Positions 37,765-46,509 of a stretch of 64,000 bases of DNA are shown piece after piece (position 1 is the first letter of the stretch; each line of letters starts with the position of its first letter). The translations under genes and the position numbers were made by a program. The notes under the pieces were generated by a model. The model ran no database searches, was not told the origin of the DNA, and saw nothing but the letters and a program-made list of their open reading frames with translations. Source of the DNA: Endozoicomonas sp965198415 (lineage in GTDB: Bacteria; Pseudomonadota; Gammaproteobacteria; Pseudomonadales; Endozoicomonadaceae); NCBI GenBank assembly GCA_965198415.1, contig CBDAPN010000031.1, positions 558,001-622,000 on the forward strand, written 5' to 3'.

Positions 37765-39510
37765 TCAACACAGCTCGGATTCCCGGTTTTTGAGGCGTAG
37801 GGATGGACTGTAGGGCAGTACATCTATTATGCGGCCTTCAATAATTTTTTGTTGCAGCCCGCGCCAGTATTGGGCGGTGAACAGATCGCCGTGTATGCGG
37901 GTGAATCGTTGTCGAATGGCCTTGTCTGGAAACAGAAACACCGGGAACTCTTCGGGGAAGACGTCACCGGGAGAAATTGAATACCACGGCTCGGCCGCCA
38001 GCTCCTGCTCAGGGTAGAGAGGCTCGGGTATTTCACGAAAATTACATTCGGTCAGGTAAATAATTTCATCATAATCATAAAAAACCACCCGTTTGTGGCG
38101 GGTAACACCAAAGTTTTTGGCCAGCATATCGCCGGGAAAAATATTGGCCGCCGCCAGTTGCTTGATGGCAACACCATAATCTTCTAATACCTCATCCAAT
38201 GCCTGTTCATTGCCTGCCGCCACCAGCTCTTCGATGTAAATATTTAACGGAGTCATACGACGTTCAATGTATAAATGACGGATTAACACCTTATCGTCGT
38301 AAGTAATGACCGTAGAGGGAGCCACCTGTTGCAGTTCGTCAAGCAGTGCTTTATTAAAGCGAGTACGGGGCAGAATCAGGTTGGAAAATTCCTGTGTATC
38401 AGCCATGCGACCCACCCGGTCATGGGTTTTTACCAGAAAATAACGGTCTTTTACCATGGCTTTACTGATGTCTTTCGGTGGGGCAAAGCGATCCTTAATG
38501 ATCTTGAACACAATATTGAGCGAGGGCAGGGTAAATACACTCATCACCATACCTTTAACGCCGGGAGCAATAATGAACTGATCCGATGAGCTTTGCAGGT
38601 GCTGCAGAAACCCACGGTAAAAGACGCTCTTACCGTGTTTAAAAAAGCCTATGGAATTATACAACTCTGCCCGACTTTTCTCGGGAATTAGCGTTTGCAA
38701 AAAGTCGATGCACTCCGATGGAATCCGCGCATCCACCAGAAAATAAGAACGGGTGAAACTGAATAGCACACTAACGATGTCGTTTTTGCAAAGCAGCGCA
38801 TCCACATACAACTCACCGCGACCGTTGTTCAAAACGGCCAGCACAAAAGGCTGTAGCTCATCACCGGCCACCAGTCTGCCGACAAGATAAGCGGCTTTGT
38901 TGCGGTAAAAGACCCACTTCAGGACATCCACCCGTACATCACTGCGCGCCAGCCAAGAGGGCTGTACGCTCTTTAGGGTGCGAATAACATTGCGAATATC
39001 CCGGCGGCGGTACTCCCAGGGCAACTCAAACTGAAAGTCATCAAGAACCTTCCCTACCAGACAGACCAGCCCGTGATTTTGATAGGAGCGATAAATACCT
39101 CTTGGGCTCTGAACTTTAAAGCCATCAAACTCAGATTGAATAAAGCAGTGTTGTGGGTTAACCGCTTCTCCCTTGAACAACTTACGATAAATCGAATTAT
39201 AAAAGGTTTCGGCCAACTCCGGGTCGGTGCGGTAGGAAACCAGATCCAGATAGGCCCTGTGCACACCCTGCCAGCAGTCGCTGCTACGCAGATAATCGTC
39301 ATTGATTTGGCTGCTGAGCGTGGTCATCACACCACTGACGGCAACGTGATACAGATTAATGCGATCAGACGCTGCGTGGTGGGCGACATGCCAGTCGGCG
39401 TTCAAAAATCGATCCCGTGCGCCCAGCGTAATGTCTGTGAAGCGCGTTCGGTAATCACTAAAACCTTCAAGAATAATTCTGGCAATTTGCCGGGCTATGG
39501 AGGTATTCAT
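37765..39510 (-). CDS. aceK: Isocitrate dehydrogenase kinase/phosphatase
   Basis: A protein of 581 residues, standard length. The AceK ATP-site region APGVKGMVMSVFTLPSLNIVFKIIKDRF and the downstream KTHDRVGRMADTQEFSNL block are conserved. DYDEIIYLTECNFR supplies the family's metal-binding Asp region. AceK phosphorylates and dephosphorylates isocitrate dehydrogenase to divert carbon to the glyoxylate shunt. It sits alone here, without aceA or aceB nearby. Confidence 0.96.
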   Translation of the reverse strand: MNTSIARQIARIILEGFSDYRTRFTDITLGARDRFLNADWHVAHHAASDRINLYHVAVSGVMTTLSSQINDDYLRSSDCWQGVHRAYLDLVSYRTDPELAETFYNSIYRKLFKGEAVNPQHCFIQSEFDGFKVQSPRGIYRSYQNHGLVCLVGKVLDDFQFELPWEYRRRDIRNVIRTLKSVQPSWLARSDVRVDVLKWVFYRNKAAYLVGRLVAGDELQPFVLAVLNNGRGELYVDALLCKNDIVSVLFSFTRSYFLVDARIPSECIDFLQTLIPEKSRAELYNSIGFFKHGKSVFYRGFLQHLQSSSDQFIIAPGVKGMVMSVFTLPSLNIVFKIIKDRFAPPKDISKAMVKDRYFLVKTHDRVGRMADTQEFSNLILPRTRFNKALLDELQQVAPSTVITYDDKVLIRHLYIERRMTPLNIYIEELVAAGNEQALDEVLEDYGVAIKQLAAANIFPGDMLAKNFGVTRHKRVVFYDYDEIIYLTECNFREIPEPLYPEQELAAEPWYSISPGDVFPEEFPVFLFPDKAIRQRFTRIHGDLFTAQYWRGLQQKIIEGRIIDVLPYSPSLRLKNRESELC

Positions 39511-39634
39511 TGCAGCACTGCACCGTTGTTTTGCTGTGTTGTTTTACTGTCTGTCGTCTGCCGATGAGTAACGGCTGATGGTACAGGAGTGACCGATACC
39601 TAAAGACATTTTGAAACAGATCTTATTTTTGCTT

Positions 39635-40549
39635 TTATCTCATACCCCGATTACCCTGCAGGCCGCCGGTATGAATCATCAATATGCGCCCCACGCTCTT
39701 AGGATTCGCCATCAAAGAGTGCCAGAGCGCATACATCACTTTACCGGTATAGACCGGCTCCAAAGGGATTGCCGTTTCACCTTCAAAGGCGTTGATAAAC
39801 TCCAGCAATGCCGGTGAAGTTTGGGCGTAACCACCGTGATGATAATCCGTTAATATTGACCAGTTGTCCAATGACTGATGGGTATAGCGGTGAATATCAT
39901 GGCACAAAAATGCGCCACCTTTGAGTACCGCAACGCCCTTTATGGCGGTGTGTGGCCGCTGCTCAGCAGCAGCCAGTGCCAACCCGGCAAGCGTGGCGCC
40001 AGTGCCGCAGGCCAGCCAGATTTCATCGTAATCAGCCAGAGCGGCGCTTGCTAATGGCAAAATATCCCGGCAGCCTTGAACACCGAGGCGGTTGCTTCCT
40101 CCTTCAGGGACGATATGTACGTTTTGTGTCGTTAACCCCAGCGTCGACAGTAAGGCTGTCTGAAAGGGTGGGTCATTTTTTTGCCGGTAATCACTGCGCG
40201 ATAAAAAATGCAACCGCATACCCCAATGGGCGGCATCAAGCAGCATTGCCGTTTGTTGCTCACCCCGAATAACCCCGACCGTTGCCAAGCCAAACCTGTT
40301 ACCCGCTGCAGCCAAAGCATGAATATGATTAGACCAGGCGCCCCCAAAACTGAGGATGGTTGATTTACCCGCCTTCTGCGCCGCCAGAAGATTGTACTTC
40401 AGCTTGTACCACTTATTACCGCTGATGTGTGGGTCAAGCGCATCGAGGCGGAGCATATCAAGAACGACACCCGCCTTACGTAACCAAGACGTATTGACAG
40501 GCTGCACAAGGTGGTTCGAGGTGTTGAACGTTTCCAAAGTAAACATCAT
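39635..40549 (-). CDS. PLP-dependent ACC deaminase / D-cysteine desulfhydrase family
   Basis: A protein of 304 residues of the tryptophan synthase beta fold type. The PLP lysine lies in ISGNKWYKLKYNLL, followed by the phosphate-binding SFGGAWSNHIHALAAAG and a Gly-rich AVACGTGATLAGLALA-like loop (seen as WLACGTGATLAGL). Members act on 1-aminocyclopropane-1-carboxylate or on D-cysteine; sequence alone does not settle which. Most gammaproteobacterial homologues of this length are annotated as D-cysteine desulfhydrase-like. Confidence 0.85.
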   Translation of the reverse strand: MMFTLETFNTSNHLVQPVNTSWLRKAGVVLDMLRLDALDPHISGNKWYKLKYNLLAAQKAGKSTILSFGGAWSNHIHALAAAGNRFGLATVGVIRGEQQTAMLLDAAHWGMRLHFLSRSDYRQKNDPPFQTALLSTLGLTTQNVHIVPEGGSNRLGVQGCRDILPLASAALADYDEIWLACGTGATLAGLALAAAEQRPHTAIKGVAVLKGGAFLCHDIHRYTHQSLDNWSILTDYHHGGYAQTSPALLEFINAFEGETAIPLEPVYTGKVMYALWHSLMANPKSVGRILMIHTGGLQGNRGMR

Positions 40550-40619
40550 TGTTAAGCTATAGGTCTGACTGATCCTAATTTATTTTAATCAATAAACGGG
40601 TTGACTCTGAAGGTGTCGC

Positions 40620-40862
40620 GGCAGCTCATATTATAAAAAAATCTAAAAAACCGATTAAGTTTAAGAAAATGCAGTAAGGTTACCTGATCGTTTGCTTACA
40701 CATCCATGAAATTGCCTTAACACAACGAACTGATGTTAGTCGCCGATCCCCATATGTGTTAGATGTATTTGTTTTTAAAAACACCAGTAAAAGCACTAAG
40801 TCGTTTTCGCACCGGGTCTTATAGACGGCCTTGTTGCTCAGCATATAGGCAACGGGTGGCAT
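40620..40862. mobile_element. Probable IS3-family debris
   Basis: At 40645-40680 the plus strand reads AAGTTTAAG, AAAATGCAGTAA, GGTTACC, a degenerate match to the OrfA start seen at 35066-35100 (AAGTTTAAAGAAAGTGCAGT). On the minus strand at 40680-40862 a 60-codon frame contains SNTYGDRRLTS, resembling the YGxRRxT region of IS3 OrfB. Nothing is intact. The assignment is weak. Confidence 0.35.
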
Positions 40863-40926
40863 CTATTTCCGCCGACAAGGGCAATTATTTTGGGTGAGGC
40901 CATGCACATTTTGGCACAGCAGGTGG

Positions 40927-41202
40927 TCATAACCATACAGCTTCAGCAGCGTTGTAGGTTTTTTTCAAAAACTCTTGATCAGACTCACGGTGCCGTGCTG
41001 TTAGGTTAATATGAGCGTTTTTGACCACATGGCGAGTTCGGAAGGCAATAAACATGACCAGGGCAATGACTGAATCGAGAACCCTCCAGGCACTACTTCT
41101 TTGGAAAAATGGAACAAGCTTTGTAGCTGCTCCCCCAGCCCATAAAACCAGCCCATAAAACCACGCCATTGTGGCCAATAGTGCGCCGGATAAGAGCCAC
41201 AT
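40927..41202 (-). pseudogene. LysE/ArgO-type exporter, C-terminal fragment
   Basis: A 91-codon frame with two hydrophobic segments (MWLLSGALLATMAWFYGLVLW and VLDSVIALVMFIAF). Together with PFFQRSSAWRVLD these match the last two helices of LysE/RhtB amino-acid exporters, which are about 200 residues long. The N-terminal two thirds is missing. The phrase GGTTTTATGGGCT is tandemly duplicated inside it (41137-41165). It is most likely a remnant. Confidence 0.55.
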
Positions 41203-41469
41203 TTTTTTTGTTGTTGGGGTCAGACCTTAGATAAAACAAGAAGTTACTTCAATGATAATAAAAGGCAGTGGTAACAATTAATGACTATCTTTTGCACATA
41301 AAATATATTGAAAATTTTTGAGGGCATAGAAACTTAAAAAACAATCTTGGCTGTCTAATTATTGAACAGAAAATAGTTTTTATACTTATTGTCATAGGTG
41401 TAATATGGATGTAGAATTTCCCCCAATTTTATTATCCTTGCTGTGCGAGTTTTTTTTAAGAAGACCTTT
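41203..41469. other. AT-rich gap before the ion channel gene
   Basis: About 270 bases with no gene. The motif GTTGTTGGGGTCAGACC (41210-41227) resembles sequences commonly found at the edges of REP-associated or IS200-like elements, but no partner copy was found in the window. The rest is AT-rich and probably contains the promoter of the channel gene. Confidence 0.3.
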
Positions 41470-42258
41470 ATGTACTACGCAGATCTTCAACGGAAAGTGA
41501 CTTCGATTAGTTCAAATCGAGCTTTTGAAGCTATTGTTATTTCAATTATTGTGATTAGTGCTATTTCAATCGGCGCAAAAACATATCCTCTAAATGAAAC
41601 TCTGTTCTCTTTGCTAACGACACTTGATTACTGCATTAGCTTATTTTTCCTATTGGAGCTTCTTCTTAGGATTACCTCAGCGGGCAGCCTAAAAAGGTTT
41701 GCTCAGTCTGGCTGGAATGTTTTCGATGCTCTAATAATTTTTATTAGTGTCATTCCGATTGAAGAAACTAATATTGCAACCATAGCAAGACTTGTAAGAT
41801 TGTTTAGAATTCTGCGAATGATATCAATCATTCCTGAGCTGAGAATTCTAATCAACTCCTTGCTGAGAGTTTTTCCGAAATTAGGGTATGTTGCACTACT
41901 GATGTTTATCATTTTTTATATTTATGCAGCTATTGGATGCTCTTTCTTTAAGAATATTAACCCTGAGCTTTGGGGTGATATTAGTATCAGTATGCTTACC
42001 TTGTTCAGGGTCATGACGTTTGAGGACTGGACGGATGTAATGTATGAAACTATGAGTGTTTATCAAATAAGCTGGGTCTATTATTTGACTTTTATTTTCT
42101 TTACAGCATTTGCCTTCTTGAACATGATCATTGGGGTTATCGTCAGTGGGTTAGAGGAAGAAATCAAAAAAAGTAAAAAGGTTGATGATGAAGTTGATCT
42201 TGTCTGTTTGCAGAACCAGTTAAAAATGATAAATGAAAAGCTTGATCGAATCTCATAA
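41470..42258 (+). CDS. Bacterial voltage-gated cation channel (BacNav family)
   Basis: A protein of about 262 residues from the ATG at 41470 (a GTG 27 bases upstream is possible), the usual BacNav length. It has one six-helix unit: S1 (AIVISIIVISAISIGA), S2 (YCISLFFLLELLLRI), S3 (NVFDALIIFISVIPI), and S4 with Arg every third residue (IARLVRLFRILRMI). The pore helix and filter read LFRVMTFEDWTDVMYE, followed by S6 (AFAFLNMIIGVIVSGLEEE) and a C-terminal coiled coil. The filter TFEDWTD replaces the sodium-type TLESWSM, adding two acidic residues, as in engineered calcium-selective variants. Such channels affect motility and pH or salt behaviour in marine bacteria. Confidence 0.85.
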   Translation: MYYADLQRKVTSISSNRAFEAIVISIIVISAISIGAKTYPLNETLFSLLTTLDYCISLFFLLELLLRITSAGSLKRFAQSGWNVFDALIIFISVIPIEETNIATIARLVRLFRILRMISIIPELRILINSLLRVFPKLGYVALLMFIIFYIYAAIGCSFFKNINPELWGDISISMLTLFRVMTFEDWTDVMYETMSVYQISWVYYLTFIFFTAFAFLNMIIGVIVSGLEEEIKKSKKVDDEVDLVCLQNQLKMINEKLDRIS

Positions 42259-42271
42259 AAGCTTATCTTCA

Positions 42272-42298
42272 GAAGAGCCAGTTTGATACTGGTTCTTC
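42272..42298 (+). terminator. Hairpin after the channel gene
   Basis: AAGAGCCAGT (42273-42282) pairs with ACTGGTTCTT (42288-42297) around a 5-base loop, 15 bases past the stop codon. The T-run is poor, so it may be a weak terminator or only a 3'-stabilising stem. Confidence 0.45.
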
Positions 42299-42502
42299 CA
42301 GTGTTGTTTCATTGACTAAAGCTTATTTCCAAAAGTTGAGCATATAAATATTTCTATTTTTTTGCAAACTTGGCAGCATTCAAGCTAGTCTCAGATCAAA
42401 AAAATAAGCGACCCTTTTTACCATGTCTTATTCGCTGAAATATAGCAAAGCATTGATCTAGGATGTTATTTCTTAATCCATATATTTGTTAGATTGTACT
42501 CA

Positions 42503-43028
42503 TCTTATATGTAAACGCTAAATAAACCAGCGTACTGTCCAGTCTTGACCACTGGTTCATCATCGTCTTATGGATCAAACTGCCCGGTACAAGGTGGGTG
42601 ATGTTTTATCTAGCCTTTCGTGCAGGTCATTAAGCAGGTGTTTACTCTTTTGTTGTCGTATAGCGAGTTTTTCAGCGGACGACAGCTTTTCAATTTCTGC
42701 TTCAATGGCATAGAGCTTACGGATTTTGCCCAAGGCAACGTCCGCTTTGCTAACCTTGGCTGTGTATTTTTGGGTTGCACTTCTTTTTCAGCATGGAAAG
42801 ACAGCTTCTTTTTCCAATACGAGAACTGATAGTCTTTAACGCCATTCTGACGACACCAGACTGACTGCTTCAGGTCAGATTTATGCCAGGCATCGATACG
42901 CTGTTGCCAAAGCGCTTTTTTTTCAGGGGTGGCTTGCATGTGGATCTCCGTATTATCGGGAGGTTTATGGCCTTTTATTTGAGATTAGAACGGTAGGATA
43001 CTGGTTAAATAGGCGTTTACTCTTATAT
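42503..43028 (-). mobile_element. 510-bp internally deleted IS66-family element with 8-bp target duplication
   Basis: The element spans 42511-43020. Its ends are inverted copies: GTAAACGCTAAATAAACCAG at the left, and GTAAACGCCTATTTAACCAG read inward from the right on the minus strand. It is flanked on both sides by TCTTATAT (42503-42510 and 43021-43028), the 8-base duplication typical of IS66. Inside, on the minus strand, 42939-42700 encodes the N-terminus of an IS66 first ORF (EKKALWQQRIDAW, QSVWCRQNGVKDYQFSYWKKKL). This runs out of frame into a TnpC C-terminal piece (ALGKIRKLYAIEAEIEKLS). It cannot transpose by itself but could be moved by an intact relative. Confidence 0.9.
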
Positions 43029-43111
43029 TTCTCAGAGCTCTTTTAAAATAGACTTTCTAGCTTACGAATAAGACAAGCCGGTTAATGGCTTTATTTCTAG
43101 ATTAGGAGTGG

Positions 43112-43507
43112 ATGATGTTTGTACAAAATTTAAACCCTGAGCAACAATCAGCTCTTCTTGCAGCTTCCAAATTGTTGATTGCAATAGATGGTGATGTTTC
43201 TGAAGAAGAGCAATTAATGCTCAACACTTTGGAAAGTCAGTGTGAAGCTGGAGTTGAAGCTGCTAGTAATTTCGAAATTTTACACTTGAAGGACATGTTC
43301 ACTTCTAAAACTGAAAAGTCCTCTTTTATGCTTGAGCTGCTTGGTATGGCTTTTGCCGATGCGGATTACCATGAAACAGAACATTCATTTATGTTGGCTG
43401 TTTCTGAAGCAATTGAGTTAGAGCCTGAGATACTGACTGACATGGAAGCTTGGGTGAAGGCTCAGCTAGAACTAGTCAATTCCGTTGCAAGGTTTATGGG
43501 AGAGTAA
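43112..43507 (+). CDS. TerB-like helical protein (first gene of four-gene cassette)
   Basis: A protein of 131 residues. Two acidic blocks match the TerB/DUF533 pattern: IDGDVSEEEQLMLNTL near residue 27 and FADADYHETEHSFML near residue 87, each the ...DG...E... motif of a metal-binding helical repeat. TerB domains occur in tellurite/stress operons and in several phage-defence and membrane-linked systems. The ATG at 43112 follows a good ribosome site (TTAGGAGTG). Only 2 bases separate it from the next gene, so the two are an operon. The role here is not known. Confidence 0.7.
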   Translation: MMFVQNLNPEQQSALLAASKLLIAIDGDVSEEEQLMLNTLESQCEAGVEAASNFEILHLKDMFTSKTEKSSFMLELLGMAFADADYHETEHSFMLAVSEAIELEPEILTDMEAWVKAQLELVNSVARFMGE

Positions 43508-43509
43508 CG

Positions 43510-45021
43510 ATGCCATTACCTTTTATTCTGGCTGGAGCGGCTGCCATTGCAGGTGGTTATGGTGTTAAGAAAGGGTTAGATGCAAAGTCTGATCTAGATA
43601 GTGCCAATTCCATCAATCGAAGTGCTAAACGCATCTTTGATGAAGCTCACAGTAATTTGGAATCTGTAAGGAGTGAAACTCAAGAGGTCATGAGCAGCTT
43701 GGGTGAGCTTAAGTTCAAGATCTACCAAGAATCAATGATTCCATTTGCAGAAACCTTCAAGCAGATCAAGAAGATTGATTTTAAGGACAGCAACTTAACG
43801 GATGGTAATCTTGTAACCAGTGAGCAACAGCTTGAGGCAATAACCTCTAGTGTTCTAGAAATGGAAGAGTTGGTTAGTGGCGGCGTAGCTTCATTGGGTA
43901 CTGGCGGACTCACTGGGTTAGCTGCATATGGCGGTGTTGGGCTTTTAGGTACGGCCTCTACAGGAACTGCGATTGGTACGCTTAGTGGTGCTGCGGCAAC
44001 GAATGCCACATTAGCTTGGCTGGGAGGTGGTTCTCTGGCTGCTGGCGGTTATGGGATGGCTGGGGGGATGGCTGTTCTTGGTGGTCTGGTGGCAGGGCCT
44101 GCTCTTGCAGTTGGCGGAATGATGTTTGCCTCACAGGCTGAAACAGCCAAAGAAGATGCTAGAGCAAACATGCACCAAGCTGAGGTAGCAGCAGAGGAGA
44201 AGAAAACTGCCGTAGTAGCCACAAACGGCATCAAAGCTAGATGTCTTGAAGTTAACAATGTACTAGCTGAATTGAATGGTCGTTTTGAACCATTACTTCA
44301 GGGCTTGAAGGCGTTGGTTGCTGAAAATCAGCACTACCCATCATATAGCATTGAAGACCAGAAGGGCGTTCACTTCTGTGCGAGTCTGGCAAAGACCATA
44401 AAGAACCTATTGGAAACTCCACTACTTTCCGATTCCGGAGCTTTAACCTCGGAGTCCGCTTCTATTCTTAATATTGCTGACAAAACTATTCAGGGTATAG
44501 ATGCTGGTAAAGGATGTGAATTGTTCAAAGAAATGGGTGACGCATCAAATGAAGAGGAGGTTGTCAAGGAGACAGCTCCATCAAAACAGTGCCTAAGTGA
44601 CTTTCTGCGCAGGCACTATGATTTTCTTAATGACGGATCCAGTGTTTACTGCTCATTTGAATTATTTAGTTCCAAAGCAGTAAAGAAGATTGAAAATGCT
44701 ATTCAATCTTACGCACACGCTGAATGGCAGACAGACAATGATGATAAATACGACAGCCTAGATCTACTGCAAGTGTTTATCGACACAACTGTGTTTGGAT
44801 CTGGCAAAGAAGGCTTTTATATTACTGAAGATGAGATAGCGGCAAAGCCGTTCCTCGGAGAGAGATTCTATATAAAGCTTAAAGATATTCGCAGGATAAA
44901 AATTGATGAGGATGAAAGAAATATTCTCATAAATGGCGAAGAGCTTACATATGTTCAATCTAGCTTGACATCAAGGATGAAAATCATTGTTGATGCAATT
45001 GATAAATATATAAAGCAGTAG
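43510..45021 (+). CDS. Glycine-zipper membrane protein with C-terminal PH-like domain (cassette gene 2)
   Basis: A protein of 503 residues from the ATG at 43510. The N-terminus is a hydrophobic Gly/Ala segment (PFILAGAAAIAGGYGVKKG), followed by a coiled-coil (SAKRIFDEAHSNLESVRSETQEV). A long glycine-zipper zone follows at about residues 120-220 (GGLTGLAAYGGVGLLGTAS, GGSLAAGGYGMAGGMAVLGG), able to insert in membranes. A second coiled coil (ETAKEDARANMHQAEVAAEEKK) and a helical middle come next. The last 150 residues read like a small beta domain (DTTVFGSGKEGFYITEDEI, FYIKLKDIRRIKIDEDERN), resembling bacterial PH-like domains. No named family was recognised. Confidence 0.65.
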   Translation: MPLPFILAGAAAIAGGYGVKKGLDAKSDLDSANSINRSAKRIFDEAHSNLESVRSETQEVMSSLGELKFKIYQESMIPFAETFKQIKKIDFKDSNLTDGNLVTSEQQLEAITSSVLEMEELVSGGVASLGTGGLTGLAAYGGVGLLGTASTGTAIGTLSGAAATNATLAWLGGGSLAAGGYGMAGGMAVLGGLVAGPALAVGGMMFASQAETAKEDARANMHQAEVAAEEKKTAVVATNGIKARCLEVNNVLAELNGRFEPLLQGLKALVAENQHYPSYSIEDQKGVHFCASLAKTIKNLLETPLLSDSGALTSESASILNIADKTIQGIDAGKGCELFKEMGDASNEEEVVKETAPSKQCLSDFLRRHYDFLNDGSSVYCSFELFSSKAVKKIENAIQSYAHAEWQTDNDDKYDSLDLLQVFIDTTVFGSGKEGFYITEDEIAAKPFLGERFYIKLKDIRRIKIDEDERNILINGEELTYVQSSLTSRMKIIVDAIDKYIKQ

Positions 45022-45033
45022 TTTAAATCTACA

Positions 45034-45060
45034 AGCACCCATTTCAGGGTGCTCTTATTT
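45034..45060 (+). terminator. Terminator-like hairpin inside the cassette
   Basis: AGCACCC (45034-45040) pairs with GGGTGCT (45047-45053) around a 6-base loop, followed by CTTATTTT. It lies between genes 2 and 3, which are only 51 bases apart. It could lower expression of the nuclease-like gene 3 relative to genes 1 and 2. Confidence 0.65.
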
Positions 45061-45072
45061 TGAGTTAGTTTG

Positions 45073-46509
45073 ATGAGTAGATCCCAGTCTGCCGAGTCCA
45101 TTTTTATGGGCGGTCTAGGTGTTCACAGTACCCAGCGCCACACAGAAAGAGCATTTAGGTCTTATGGTGACGCTAACTATTTAGCAGAACTTGCTGAAAA
45201 GTGGAAAAATGTTGCAAAGGACAAGTCGCAGGGGCTCTTGTTTGAGCAGCTAGAAGTGTCGAAGTTTAACCTTGAAGCCTTAAAACAAGATAGCGACCTA
45301 TTCGCTAAAACTACAGCCAGTATGGGTTTTCCAACTGACCCGGTTGATATTGTTATTAAAAAAGGCGATGAGGTTGTCAGAGAAGTTCAGGCCAAGTCCT
45401 GTAACAGTGCAGCAAGAAGCGCTTTTGCTTTATCTCAGGAAAAATATGATGAGATGGCTCGGCTTGCTCCCCAAGACCAAAACGAAAAAATCAAGAAGCT
45501 ACTAGAGCAGCGGATCTCAAAAGGCACGTTGAAGGCTGAAGATTATGAGAAGACATACCGCAATCTTCAGGAGTCATTGAGGCAGGATAACATCCAGTCA
45601 TCAGGCACTACATATCAAGAGGCAATTGATAACACAGATATTGATACCGCTAACGCAACAGCCTCAGAAATAAAACGTGATGCAGCATTTTCCGATATGC
45701 ATGGTTCTGCAAAGCAAGCGGGTCTTATTGGTGCCGGAATTACCGGAGGGATCAGTGCAGGATCTAACATATACAAGCTGTATAAGGGTGAACTGGAGCT
45801 CGCAGATGTAATCTCAAATACTGCTATTGATGCTGCAAAGGGCTATGCAACAGGATATTCCGTAACATTTCTCAGCAAGGGGGTGACCCACCTGAGTGCT
45901 CGGTATCTTGGTGAAGCAGTGGGCAAAGCATTGACAAAGTCCAATGCTCCAATAGCGTTAGCCGCTGGGGTTGTAACTGCAAGCAAGTCAATGATTGCCT
46001 ATATGAAAGGTGATATTGAGCTTGAGGAACTGCAATCTCAAGTGAGTCATACCGCAATAACTTGCTCTTCATCCTTTTACTATGGTGCATTAGGACAAGC
46101 TATTTGCCCTATTCCTGTAGTTGGCGCATTGGTCGGTGCGGGTGCTGGTTACTTGGTTGGCAACTTGTTGCACCAGTCTTCTCTGATTGCACTTGGTGAT
46201 AGTGAAGTTGTTAAGGCCGCAAGAGAAAGAAGAATACAGGCTGAAGCCTTTGCATTAGCTACAATACCAAAAATTCAGGCTCATCGAGCTGAGTTAGAAC
46301 GTACTCTCGAAGAGTATTTCCGGGAAAGAAAGCAGGAGTTCATGGAGTGTTTTGATATTATGGATAGCTCTTTAGCTGGCTGGGACCCGGATCAATTTGT
46401 TGGAGCTTTGGAGCGTATCAATAACCAATTTGGAAAAACATTACAGTTCAAGAATTTTGAAGAGTTTCATGAGTTTATGCTGGATGAAGAAACGGTGTTT
46501 GAGTTCTAA
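45073..46509 (+). CDS. D-QxK nuclease-like protein with glycine-zipper domain (cassette gene 3)
   Basis: A protein of 478 residues from the ATG at 45073. Around residues 88-110 it reads FPTDPVDIVIKKGDEVVREVQAKSC, with Asp92, Gln106 and Lys108 fitting the D-(x)n-QxK variant of the PD-(D/E)xK nuclease core (as in Mrr-like enzymes). A Glu-containing helix lies upstream (LLFEQLEVSKFN). The centre holds Gly/Ala-rich membrane-like stretches (AGLIGAGITGGISAGSNIY, VGALVGAGAGYLVGNLL). The C-terminus is charged and helical. The combination suggests a nuclease or DNA-binding domain tethered to a pore-like or membrane domain. No characterised homologue was recognised. It is followed without a gap by gene 4. 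Confidence 0.6.
   Translation: MSRSQSAESIFMGGLGVHSTQRHTERAFRSYGDANYLAELAEKWKNVAKDKSQGLLFEQLEVSKFNLEALKQDSDLFAKTTASMGFPTDPVDIVIKKGDEVVREVQAKSCNSAARSAFALSQEKYDEMARLAPQDQNEKIKKLLEQRISKGTLKAEDYEKTYRNLQESLRQDNIQSSGTTYQEAIDNTDIDTANATASEIKRDAAFSDMHGSAKQAGLIGAGITGGISAGSNIYKLYKGELELADVISNTAIDAAKGYATGYSVTFLSKGVTHLSARYLGEAVGKALTKSNAPIALAAGVVTASKSMIAYMKGDIELEELQSQVSHTAITCSSSFYYGALGQAICPIPVVGALVGAGAGYLVGNLLHQSSLIALGDSEVVKAARERRIQAEAFALATIPKIQAHRAELERTLEEYFRERKQEFMECFDIMDSSLAGWDPDQFVGALERINNQFGKTLQFKNFEEFHEFMLDEETVFEF

Noticed and set aside
37569..37823. An 84-codon minus-strand frame with PLGTIGREVSASRPSC and LLVCLTGLLGITCC
   Set aside because: It spans the dispersed repeat and the aceK 3' end, has no ribosome site and no family features, and is likely a by-product of the repeat.
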